From: Pseudomonadota bacterium
GTDB taxonomy: Bacteria; Pseudomonadota; Alphaproteobacteria; Acetobacterales; Acetobacteraceae
Reading direction: 5' to 3'
Assembly (NCBI GenBank): GCA_021828605.1
Contig: JAJZEG010000045.1
Span: 1-20,204, forward strand
DNA: 20,204 bases
Below, in pieces: positions 13,104-20,204 of this stretch (position 1 is its first letter; every line of letters begins with the position of its first letter). The position numbers and the translations under genes were made by a program. The notes beneath the pieces were generated by a model, which was given only the letters and a program-made list of their open reading frames with translations, was not told where the DNA came from and made no database searches.

Positions 13104-14594
13104 ATGAAAGCTGATCCTGCCGACGAGGTTGGACCCGACGAGGTTGGGCTTAGCACCGGTCAAATGCGGATCACCGCCCTGATCGTCGCCACCGCGTTGT
13201 TAATGCAGGGCCTGGATGGCACGATTGTCGCCACCGCCTTGCCCGCGATGGCGAAAAGCTTTCACGCTGAGCCGATCCATATGAGCTTGGCGCTCACCTC
13301 TTATTTGCTCTCGCTCGCGATTTTCATTCCCGCCTCGGGCTGGTTCGCTGATCGGTTTGGCAGCCGCACGGTGTTTCGCGCTGCCATCCTGATTTTCACC
13401 ATCGGCTCGGTCTTTTGCGGGTTAGCCGATTCGCTCGGGATGCTGATTGGCGCGCGCATCGTGCAGGGGATTGGCGGGGCGATGATGGTGCCGGTCGGGC
13501 GTTTGCTGTTGCTCAAATCGGTGAAACGCGCGGATATGATTGCCGCGACCTCGTGGTTCACCATGCCCGCTTTGATCGGGCCGATCATTGGCCCGCCGCT
13601 TGGTGGTTTCATCGTGACCTATATTTCCTGGCGCTGGACCTTCGGCATTAATGTGCCCATCGGCATTATCGGGATTATCGCCGTCAGCCTGTTCGTTGCC
13701 GAAGTGAAGGACACCGAAAACGCCGGAAAACTCGATTTACTCGGCCTGTTCTGGAGCGGTTGCGCGATGGCCCTGCTGATGACCGGCTTCGAGACCATCG
13801 GCAATGGGCTGATCCCGCTTGATGCGAGCATCGGCTGTTTTATCGCCGGCAGCATCGCCGCCTACGCTTATTGGCGGCACGCGCATATCCACCCGCATCC
13901 GGTGCTGGATCTGACGCTGCTGCGCATCCATACCTTTGCCAACTCCACCCTGGCGGGCAGTTTTTTCCGCATTCTCGCCGGGGCAATCCCGTTCCTGCTC
14001 CCCCTCATGTTGCAAATCGGCTTTGGCGATACCGCCGCGAAAAGCGGCACCATCACCTTCATTGCCGCGGTGGGCGCTCTGGCGATGAAGCCGCTTGCGC
14101 AACCGATTCTGCGCCGCTTTGGCTTTCGGGCTTCCATGGTCGCGTTTGGCTCTTTGTCGGTGGTTTTCACCCTGGCCTGCGCCGCCTTTCGCCCGGATTC
14201 GCCGATCATCTGGATTGATCTGGCTTTGCTGTTAGGCGGGGTCTTTCGCTCCCTGCAATTCACCGCGCTGAACACCATTGCCTATGCCGATGTGCCGCGC
14301 GCCCGGATGTCAGCCGCGACCAGTTTTTACGCAACCTTTCAGCAAATCACACTGACTTTAGGCATTTCACTCGCGGCCGGCACGCTCGATGCCACCAGCG
14401 CGATCACCGGCCATATCACACCGACCATTGATGATTTTTCCATCGCCTTCATTCTGGTCAGTCTGATTGGCGCGATTGCCGTGCCGATTTCCGCCCGGCT
14501 GTCACCCCAAGCGGGCGATGATATTAGCGGCCACCATGCCCTGCCCGTTCAAGCGCCAATCGCGGCTACAACACCACCGCCGGATCGCGGATAA
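13104..14594 (+). CDS. MFS transporter, DHA2 (EmrB/QacA-like) family
   Basis: Inner-membrane proton-driven exporter, 496 residues with about 14 predicted membrane helices. Family motifs: LDGTIVATALP in the first helix (37-47), motif A GWFADRFGSRT (79-89), the motif B arginine in RIVQGIGGAMM (118-128), and motif C GPPLGG (163-168), followed by WRWTFGINVPIG (176-187), which is typical of DHA2 pumps. The substrate is unknown; drugs, organic acids or metabolites are all possible. The ATG at 13104 has no clear ribosome-binding site. The N-terminus contains an in-frame 15-bp duplication (DEVGPDEVG). The next candidate ATG at 13164 would remove this acidic tail and start right before helix 1. The 3' end overlaps the convergent CNNM-type gene by 29 bp. 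No membrane-fusion partner (EmrA-like) lies beside it. Confidence 0.9.
   Translation: MKADPADEVGPDEVGLSTGQMRITALIVATALLMQGLDGTIVATALPAMAKSFHAEPIHMSLALTSYLLSLAIFIPASGWFADRFGSRTVFRAAILIFTIGSVFCGLADSLGMLIGARIVQGIGGAMMVPVGRLLLLKSVKRADMIAATSWFTMPALIGPIIGPPLGGFIVTYISWRWTFGINVPIGIIGIIAVSLFVAEVKDTENAGKLDLLGLFWSGCAMALLMTGFETIGNGLIPLDASIGCFIAGSIAAYAYWRHAHIHPHPVLDLTLLRIHTFANSTLAGSFFRILAGAIPFLLPLMLQIGFGDTAAKSGTITFIAAVGALAMKPLAQPILRRFGFRASMVAFGSLSVVFTLACAAFRPDSPIIWIDLALLLGGVFRSLQFTALNTIAYADVPRARMSAATSFYATFQQITLTLGISLAAGTLDATSAITGHITPTIDDFSIAFILVSLIGAIAVPISARLSPQAGDDISGHHALPVQAPIAATTPPPDRG
13121..13150 (+). repeat. In-frame 15-bp tandem duplication at the MFS N-terminus
   Basis: CGACGAGGTTGG occurs at 13121-13132 and 13136-13147, a tandem unit of 15 bp encoding DEVGP-DEVGL. 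Because it is a multiple of three, the frame is kept. It resembles a replication-slippage product. Confidence 0.7.
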
Positions 14595-15864
14595 TCCGCA
14601 CTCGTTCGACCCGCCGACCGTTCATTGCCATCACCTCGAAGCGCCAGCCGCCAAACGCGATGACATCGCCCGCGCGCGGCACCCGCTTGAGCAAAGCGAG
14701 CACAAACCCGCCCAGCGTGTGATACGAGCCCTGCGCCGGTAACCGCTCCAAGCCGAGCCGATGCGCCACATCATCAATCGGCTCTAGCCCGTCCAGTTCC
14801 AAACTCTGCCCTTCGCCGGGTTGTTCGGGGATATTAGGATCATCCTCGGCATCCCCGACAATCGCCTCAAGCAAATCACCGACCGTAATCAACCCCTCGA
14901 AACTGCCATATTCATCGAGCACGAACGCCGCACCCATCGGGTCGGCTTTAAGCCGCTCCAGCGCGTCGAGCGCACTGATTGTATCGGGCACCGCCAAAGG
15001 CTGGCGCAAAGCCGCGGTCAGCGAAATTTCCTTGCCATCGAGCATGCGATCCAAAATATCCTTGGCCTGCACAATCCCGACCACGTTATCAATGTCCCGT
15101 TCGCACACCACAAAACGCGAATGCGGTGCGGCCTTCAGCGCCGCGATCACCGCACTGCGCGGTGCCGAGCGATCGAGCCACGCAATATCCTGACGCGGCG
15201 TCATGATCGCGCGCACTGGCTTGTCAGCGAGGCGCATGATCCGTTCCATCATATCGCGCTCCTCAAATTCGAGCATGCCCGATTCAGTGCCTTCCGCCAG
15301 AATCGCTTTCAGCTCTTCCTCGCTCACCGCGCGCCGATCAGCACCGGTTGGGCCAAACAAACGGAGGATCATCCGTGAGGTGATCCCCAGCAACCACACC
15401 AAGGGCGCGGCGAAGCGGGCGAACATGTCCAGCGGCCATGCCACCACACAGGCGATGCGCTCGGCATGACGCAGGGCTAATTGTTTAGGCACCAATTCGC
15501 CAAACACCAAAGTCAAAAAAGTCACGCCCAGCACGGTGAGGGCTAGGGCTATTGTACCCGCGAACGGCGCAATTGCGGGAATGCGGGCCACAATCGGCGT
15601 CAGTAAAACCGCAAGCCGCGCCCCACCCAGCACACCAGCCATGACACTGATCACGGTAATGCCGATTTGAACGGTCGGCAGGAACCGATCCGGCGCCTCC
15701 GCCAAACGCCGCGCCCGCGCTGCACCCGCCACGCCGCGCCGGATCATTAAGGCTAAAGCGGCCCGCCGCGCCGAAACCAGGGCCATTTCGGCCATCGCAA
15801 AGCCGGCATTGAGCACGACCAAGCCGACTAAAACGCCAATATCCAGAATAAGTTGCGTAACCAT
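14566..15864 (-). CDS. CNNM/CorC-type membrane protein (DUF21, CBS pair, CorC_HlyC)
   Basis: Inner-membrane protein of the hemolysin-C/CorC family, linked in other bacteria to Mg2+ or Co2+ efflux and homeostasis. It has 432 residues. The DUF21 membrane domain (about 1-180) holds MAEMALVSARR (24-34) and the conserved FGELVPKQ (121-128). A cytoplasmic paired CBS domain follows (about 205-335), with RAIMTPR (218-224) and VLDEYG (315-320). The C-terminal CorC_HlyC domain covers about 345-425. All domains are complete. The start is the ATG at 15864; its ribosome-binding site is weak. It is convergent with the MFS gene, overlapping by 29 bp, and divergent from the glucan synthase gene. The haemolysin name is historical and does not imply toxicity. 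Confidence 0.92.
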   Translation of the reverse strand: MVTQLILDIGVLVGLVVLNAGFAMAEMALVSARRAALALMIRRGVAGAARARRLAEAPDRFLPTVQIGITVISVMAGVLGGARLAVLLTPIVARIPAIAPFAGTIALALTVLGVTFLTLVFGELVPKQLALRHAERIACVVAWPLDMFARFAAPLVWLLGITSRMILRLFGPTGADRRAVSEEELKAILAEGTESGMLEFEERDMMERIMRLADKPVRAIMTPRQDIAWLDRSAPRSAVIAALKAAPHSRFVVCERDIDNVVGIVQAKDILDRMLDGKEISLTAALRQPLAVPDTISALDALERLKADPMGAAFVLDEYGSFEGLITVGDLLEAIVGDAEDDPNIPEQPGEGQSLELDGLEPIDDVAHRLGLERLPAQGSYHTLGGFVLALLKRVPRAGDVIAFGGWRFEVMAMNGRRVERVRIIRDPAVVL

Positions 15865-15884
15865 CTTGATCTAATAATTCACCA

Positions 15885-15913
15885 TTGAGAAGCTGCTTAT
15901 ACCTGATTTTATT
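15885..15913 (+). promoter_or_regulatory. Candidate promoter of the GH17-GT2 gene
   Basis: TTGAGA (15885-15890) and TTTATT (15908-15913) are separated by 17 bases, matching consensus at five and four of six positions, in the AT-rich part of the 169-bp divergent region. The leader to the ATG at 16034 would be about 115 bases long. Confidence 0.4.
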
Positions 15914-16033
15914 GATTTTGGATGCAGCGATTTTGCCATGGTTCCGCCGCAATCCGGTCCACCCTACGCCGCAGTGCAGCGTCATGAGTGTCAGGCGCGG
16001 TGATCACGCCGCGTTCAGCCGGGTTTCGAAACA

Positions 16034-18760
16034 ATGACCTATCACGCCAAACTGCGTCCCCTCCCACCGCGCCGATTGAGCAGCGGCACAAGTCCGAGCC
16101 CGGCCCGTTCCGGTTGGATCAGCGCGGGATCATGGCTCGCCGCCCTCGCTACGGCGGCGGTGGCGTTTTCGGCCTGGGCATGGCTCGACCGGCCGGTAAC
16201 CAACATTCCACCCTATCGGGGCGAGATTAGCGGTTTTGCGTTCTCACCCTTTCACGCCGGCGAAAATCCACAAAGCAACGTGTATCCGTCGATTGCACAA
16301 ATCAAATCGGACCTCGCACTGGTCGCGACTAAAACCCATAATATCCGCACCTATACGGTGCAGAACGACCTCGGCGATATTCCGGCTTTAGCCGCGCCCT
16401 ATCATTTGAAGGTGACGCTCGGCGCCTGGATTGATCAACATTTGCAAGCGAACCAGCGGGAATTGACCAAGGTGGTCCAGGTCGCCAACGCGAACCCGGA
16501 CGTCAAAGCGGTCATGGTTGGTAACGAGGTGATTTTGCGTCGCAACCTCACCGTAGCGCAACTCGGGGCGGATATTCGCTATGTGAAGCAGCGCGTGCAT
16601 GTGCCGGTTTCCACAGCCGAGCCTTGGCATGTCTGGCTGCATCACCCCGCTTTGGCGAAATCGGTTGACTTCATTACCGTGCATTTACTCCCTTATTGGG
16701 AAGGCTTGCCTGAGAAAAATGCGGTTGCCTATGCGCTGCACCGGCTGCACCAGGTCCAACGCGCCTATCCGGGCAAGCGGGTGGTGATCGGTGAAATCGG
16801 CTGGCCGTCCGATGGCATCGATATCGGTGCGGCCCGCGCCTCGCGGGTTTTGCAAGCGCGGTTTATGCGTCAGTTCTTTAATGTCGCGCGCCAGCAGCAT
16901 TTGCATTATTTCGTCATGGAAGCGTTCGACCAGCCTTGGAAAACCAGTTTCGAGGGCCGTGCAGCCGGATATTGGGGCATGTGGTCGCTGGCGCGTCAGC
17001 CAAAATGGTCGCTCACCGGCGCCGTCACGCCCAATCGCGCTTGGCGTGAATGGGCGGTGGGCAGTATCGCGCTTGCGCTCCTGATCAGCCTCGCTTTGCT
17101 CTCGCGTCGCCCTGATTTGCGTTGGCCCGGCAAGCTGCTCTTTGCCGGATTGGTGCAAGGGTTCACGGCCGCGATTACCGCCTTGTTATTGACCATGGGC
17201 GAAACTTATCTGTCCTGGAGCGCTGCCGCCGTCTGGTCAGTGCTTGCGGCGGGACAAGGCTTACTGCTGTTTTTGCTCATTGCGGATAGTTTTGAGCTGG
17301 TGGAAACCCTGTTCGGTCGGGTTCGCAAGCGCCATTTCGAGCCGGTGCCTGCTCTACAGGGCTCAATTTTGCCTAAAGTGTCGTTGCATTTGCCGATTTG
17401 TAACGAGCCGCCAGAGATGGTGAAACTCACCTTGAACGCGCTCGCTGCCCTCGATTACAGCAATTTCGAGGTGCTGGTGATCGATAACAACACCAAAGAT
17501 CCGCGCGTTTGGGAACCGGTGGCCGAACATTGTGCGCGTCTGGGGCCGAAATTCCGCTTTTTCACTCTGGGCAGCTATCCCGGATTCAAGGCGGGCGCGC
17601 TGAACTTTGCGCTCCGCGAAACCAGCCCAGATGCCGATATCGTCGGCGTGCTCGACAGCGATTATATCGTCGATCCCGACTGGCTGCGCAGCATGGCCCC
17701 GGCCTTCGATGACCCGGCGGTTGGTTTCACCCAAAGCCCGCAGGATTACCGCGACAATGACGGCTCATTGTTCAAGCGCATGATGTTCTGGGAATATGCC
17801 GGGTTTTTCCAAGTCGGCATGGTCAATCGCAATGAGCGTAACGCGATTATCCAGCATGGCACCATGACGCTGATCCGGCGCGATGCCTTGACCGCCGAAG
17901 GGGGTTGGGCCGAATGGTGCATCACCGAAGATAGCGAGCTGGGGATCAATTTGTTCGAGCGTGGCTATCAGGCGGTTTATTCCAAGCGCAGCTTCGGGCG
18001 CGGCGTCATGCCTGATGATTTCAATGCGTTCCGTAAACAGCGGTATCGCTGGGCCTATGGGGCGATGCGGATCACCCGCGCCCATTGGCGCAGCCTGTTC
18101 TCGCCGTTTGATCGCAGCCTCACTCTGGGGCAGCGTTGGCACTTCCTGACCGGCTGGTTGCCCTGGATGGGTGACGCGCTCGGCCTTGGCTTCCTGTTGC
18201 TGGGCCTTGGTTGGTCTGCGGCATTAATCGCCGACCCGGTCCGTTTCGAGTTCCCAATCATTTTGTTCATGCTGCCCTCCATCGGCCTGTTCGCCTTCAA
18301 GATCATGCAAATCATGGCTTTGTATGGCGCGCGGGTGCGCTGCTCGTGGGGCGACCGGATCGGTGCGGCCATTACCGGCCTGGCCCTCTCGCACGCGATT
18401 GGCAAAGCCGTATGGAAGGGTCTGTTCACCAACTCTCTGCCCTTCCTGCGCACGCCGAAAATGAAGGACGCGCCGGCTCTGGTGCAGGGTCTGGTCATGG
18501 CGCGCGAAGAATTGATCCTTCTTGCGCTAACCTGGGCAGCACTTCTCGGCGTCGGGTTCAGCCATCATTGGGCAACGCCGGAGACCAAACTATGGTGTGC
18601 GGTGCTGTTTACCCAATCACTGCCTTACCTCGCCTCGGTGGGTGTATCGATTATCGCGGCCCTCCCCGCCGCAGCGCCCAAGCGGGTAAAGTCCCTGGCC
18701 AGTCAACCGGCCCAGCGCGCCCATCAAAATCTGGCGGCTCGCTCCGCCGTGGGCGACTGA
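16034..18760 (+). CDS. GH17-GT2 fusion: beta-glucan synthase with glucanosyltransferase domain
   Basis: Large inner-membrane protein (908 residues) that would polymerise UDP-glucose and remodel the beta-glucan on the periplasmic side. After a membrane anchor (about 29-50), residues 60-335 form a GH17 domain, with the acid/base E165 in VGNE and the nucleophile E254 in IGEIGWPS. Membrane helices follow (about 341-356, 367-390, 398-420). A processive GT2 domain (about 447-690) has IDNN (483-486), DSD (541-543), TED (631-633) and QRYRW (669-673), all as in cellulose/curdlan-type synthases. Further membrane helices lie in the C-terminal 200 residues. Proteobacterial GH17 domains attached to GT2 modules, as in Bradyrhizobium NdvB relatives, are known non-Leloir beta-1,3-glucanosyltransferases. 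The product is probably a beta-(1,3)/(1,6)-glucan, linear or cyclic; linkage is inferred. The ATG at 16034 has only a weak RBS. Confidence 0.92.
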   Translation: MTYHAKLRPLPPRRLSSGTSPSPARSGWISAGSWLAALATAAVAFSAWAWLDRPVTNIPPYRGEISGFAFSPFHAGENPQSNVYPSIAQIKSDLALVATKTHNIRTYTVQNDLGDIPALAAPYHLKVTLGAWIDQHLQANQRELTKVVQVANANPDVKAVMVGNEVILRRNLTVAQLGADIRYVKQRVHVPVSTAEPWHVWLHHPALAKSVDFITVHLLPYWEGLPEKNAVAYALHRLHQVQRAYPGKRVVIGEIGWPSDGIDIGAARASRVLQARFMRQFFNVARQQHLHYFVMEAFDQPWKTSFEGRAAGYWGMWSLARQPKWSLTGAVTPNRAWREWAVGSIALALLISLALLSRRPDLRWPGKLLFAGLVQGFTAAITALLLTMGETYLSWSAAAVWSVLAAGQGLLLFLLIADSFELVETLFGRVRKRHFEPVPALQGSILPKVSLHLPICNEPPEMVKLTLNALAALDYSNFEVLVIDNNTKDPRVWEPVAEHCARLGPKFRFFTLGSYPGFKAGALNFALRETSPDADIVGVLDSDYIVDPDWLRSMAPAFDDPAVGFTQSPQDYRDNDGSLFKRMMFWEYAGFFQVGMVNRNERNAIIQHGTMTLIRRDALTAEGGWAEWCITEDSELGINLFERGYQAVYSKRSFGRGVMPDDFNAFRKQRYRWAYGAMRITRAHWRSLFSPFDRSLTLGQRWHFLTGWLPWMGDALGLGFLLLGLGWSAALIADPVRFEFPIILFMLPSIGLFAFKIMQIMALYGARVRCSWGDRIGAAITGLALSHAIGKAVWKGLFTNSLPFLRTPKMKDAPALVQGLVMAREELILLALTWAALLGVGFSHHWATPETKLWCAVLFTQSLPYLASVGVSIIAALPAAAPKRVKSLASQPAQRAHQNLAARSAVGD

Positions 18761-18762
18761 TC

Positions 18763-18815
18763 TTCCGCTCATCACGCCGCCTTGTGCGTTATGCGCAGGG
18801 CGGCGGATGACGGAA
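18763..18815 (+). terminator. Long imperfect hairpin after the glucan synthase gene
   Basis: TTCCG-TCATC-CGCCGCC on the left (18763-18780, with two one-base bulges) pairs with GGCGGCGGATGACGGAA on the right. An inner TGCG/CGCA stem caps it. It starts two bases after the stop codon. There is no T run, so it may stabilise the 3' end or act as a rho-assisted terminator. A second, weaker hairpin, ATGACC/GGTCAT (18821-18845), follows. Confidence 0.55.
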
Positions 18816-18865
18816 CCTTCATGACCGGTCAGCGCGGCTGGTCATTCTTCGGGGCTCGAAATCTT

Positions 18866-18913
18866 GTGTCTGAGGGCGCAGCCTCCTATGTCTGCCTCAG
18901 CACGAGGAGACAC
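18866..18913 (+). promoter_or_regulatory. tkt leader with mutually exclusive stems near the RBS
   Basis: CTGAGG (18870-18875) can pair with CCTCAG (18895-18900). The overlapping GTGTCT (18866-18871) can pair with AGACAC (18908-18913), which includes the last bases of the ribosome-binding site GAGGAG (18904-18909). The two pairings share bases and cannot coexist fully, so a translational switch is conceivable. No known riboswitch class was recognised. Confidence 0.3.
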
Positions 18914-18917
18914 CCAA

Positions 18918-20204
18918 ATGGCCGGAACCCACGATAGCGGAAGCAATGCCGAGGCGCTTGCGCGCCAGGCTGCCGTTCTGAGCAAACCGATGACCGAAAC
19001 CCGCATGATGGCGGACGCAATCCGCGCTTTGACCATCGACGCCATTGAAAAATCCAATTCTGGCCATCCGGGCATGCCGCTCGGCATGGCCGATGTCGCG
19101 ACCGCTTTATGGACCCGCGCGCTCAAATATGATGCCGCAGACCCGCATTGGGCGGATCGCGATCGGTTTATTCTCTCAGCCGGCCATGGCTCGATGCTGC
19201 TCTATTCCCTGCTGCATCTCACCGGCTTTGCCGGCATGACCATGGATGATTTGAAAAGTTTTCGCCAACTCCATTCGGTCTGCGCGGGTCACCCCGAACG
19301 CGGCGAACATCCGGCGATCGAAATGACCACCGGCCCGCTGGGTCAAGGCATGGCGACGGCGGTTGGCTTCGCCCTCGCCGAGCGGATGATGGCGGCGCGT
19401 TTCGGCAAATCGCTGGTTGATCATCGCACCTGGGTCATCGCCTCCGATGGCGACATGATGGAAGGCATTGGCCATGAGGCCTGCGCAATCGCCGGTCATA
19501 TGCAGCTGAACAAACTCACTGTTCTGTATGATGATAACTCAATCTCGATTGATGGTGGCACCCAGATCGCGATGACCGATGATGTGGTCAAGCGCTTTGC
19601 CGCCTATGGCTGGGCGACAAAGCGGATCGATGGCCACGACCCCGCAGCAATCGATCAAGCCCTGACCTTCGCCCAGCGCAGTCGCAAACCAACCTTAATC
19701 GCCTGCCGCACCATTATCGGCTTCGGCGCACCCCATAAAGCCGGCACCTCTGGAACCCATGGCAGTGCGCTCGGCCCTGACGAGGCGGCGGCGGCGAAAA
19801 AAATGCTGGGCTGGACCGCGCCGGCCTTCAGCGTGCCTGATGATATTTTGAAGCCCTGGCGCGCTGCGGGTGCGCGTGGCGAGTCGACACGCCGCGCCTG
19901 GCTTAAACGCCATGCCACGAGCCCGCATAAAGCCGATTTTGATCGGGCCTTGGCCGGTGATCTTCCCGTCGCCTATGCCGAGGCGATGGCGAGTTTGCGT
20001 GCTAAAATCGCGTCCGAGAAACCCAATGTCGCGACCCGGCAGGCAAGCCAGATGGCACTCGACGCCGTCGTGCCGGTGGTGCCTGAAATGATCGGCGGCT
20101 CTGCCGATCTCACGCCGTCGAACAACACCTTCGTCAAATCGATGGGGACGGCGATCCCGGGTGATTATTCCGGGCGCTACATGCATTACGGTGTGCGCGA
20201 ACAT
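18918..20204 (+). CDS. tkt: Transketolase (3' end outside window)
   Basis: Thiamine-diphosphate enzyme of the pentose phosphate (and, if present, Calvin) pathway that moves two-carbon units between sugar phosphates in the cytoplasm. The visible 429 codons stay open to the edge; full-length enzymes have about 660-690 residues, so roughly a third is missing. Recognisable parts are the substrate-binding SGHPGMPLGMA (about 48-58), TTGPLGQG (about 136-143), the ThDP/metal motif from SDGDMMEG to YDDN (about 175-207), and GVREH at the very end of the window, which begins the pyrimidine-binding domain active site. The ATG at 18918 is chosen for the strong GAGGAG ribosome-binding site 8 bases upstream. 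It gives a 30-residue N-terminal extension before the conserved start (MADAIRALTIDA). The Met at position 25 is a possible alternative. In many Acetobacteraceae tkt leads a gap-pgk cluster; that lies outside this window. Confidence 0.96.
   Translation, partial: MAGTHDSGSNAEALARQAAVLSKPMTETRMMADAIRALTIDAIEKSNSGHPGMPLGMADVATALWTRALKYDAADPHWADRDRFILSAGHGSMLLYSLLHLTGFAGMTMDDLKSFRQLHSVCAGHPERGEHPAIEMTTGPLGQGMATAVGFALAERMMAARFGKSLVDHRTWVIASDGDMMEGIGHEACAIAGHMQLNKLTVLYDDNSISIDGGTQIAMTDDVVKRFAAYGWATKRIDGHDPAAIDQALTFAQRSRKPTLIACRTIIGFGAPHKAGTSGTHGSALGPDEAAAAKKMLGWTAPAFSVPDDILKPWRAAGARGESTRRAWLKRHATSPHKADFDRALAGDLPVAYAEAMASLRAKIASEKPNVATRQASQMALDAVVPVVPEMIGGSADLTPSNNTFVKSMGTAIPGDYSGRYMHYGVREH

Noticed and set aside
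18821..18937. 38-codon open frame overlapping the tkt start, as a possible leader peptide
   Set aside because: Only a weak ribosome-binding site and no run of regulatory codons; kept only as a side note to the leader structure.
1..20204. CRISPR arrays, tRNA or rRNA genes, insertion sequences or attachment sites
   Set aside because: I found no regular repeat-spacer pattern, no tRNA-like cloverleaf, no transposase or integrase motif and no flanking direct repeats of the kind mobile elements leave.

Overview
The window looks like a chromosomal segment of an alphaproteobacterium, most likely an acidophilic or plant/soil-type member of the Acetobacteraceae. The reasons are the moderately high GC content, a phasin (polyhydroxyalkanoate storage), a DUF2125 protein, a GH17-GT2 glucan synthase, a SPOR-tailed D,D-carboxypeptidase and the general codon style. 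This placement comes from gene content only, with no database search. I see no tRNA, rRNA, CRISPR array, transposase or integrase, so it reads as a stable chromosomal region and not a mobile island.

Left part (1-3854). A partial rplM (ribosomal protein L13) runs leftward off the edge, preceded by a candidate promoter with an 18-bp perfect palindrome just upstream. Next comes an extended-SDR (NAD-dependent epimerase/dehydratase family) gene, also leftward. Divergent from it is a two-gene, translationally coupled pair: a membrane di-iron hydroxylase of the AlkB/XylM/CymA family and a XylA-type reductase (2Fe-2S ferredoxin domain fused to an FAD/NAD domain). Together they make a complete two-component hydrocarbon hydroxylase. 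An inverted repeat lies between the divergent genes.

Middle part (3870-10000, all leftward). A tightly coupled operon runs from a 1012-residue protein with two glycosyltransferase domains (stop/start overlap) to an acyl-CoA ligase that resembles oxalyl-CoA synthetases (AAE3/Pcs60 type), and then (1-nt gap) to a PanE/ketopantoate-reductase-family protein. In Methylobacterium a PanE paralogue reduces oxalyl-CoA to glyoxylate, so the last two genes may form an oxalate-to-glyoxylate module. Upstream of this operon is a phasin gene followed by tandem hairpins that include a good intrinsic terminator. A 438-bp intergenic region then carries several unexplained repeats and candidate operators.

Right part (10439-20204). 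Rightward genes are a secreted D-alanyl-D-alanine carboxypeptidase with a SPOR domain, a DUF2125 protein, and a 14-TM DHA2-type MFS exporter. The exporter's end overlaps a convergent CNNM/CorC-type membrane protein. After a divergent promoter region come a large GH17-GT2 fusion (beta-glucan synthase/remodelling enzyme) and the first two thirds of a transketolase (tkt), which runs off the right edge. A long imperfect hairpin and a leader with competing stems lie between the last two genes.

The most interesting items are the possible oxalate assimilation pair, its coupling to a multidomain glycosyltransferase, the XylMA-like monooxygenase, and the unexplained repeat-rich regulatory region upstream of the phasin gene.
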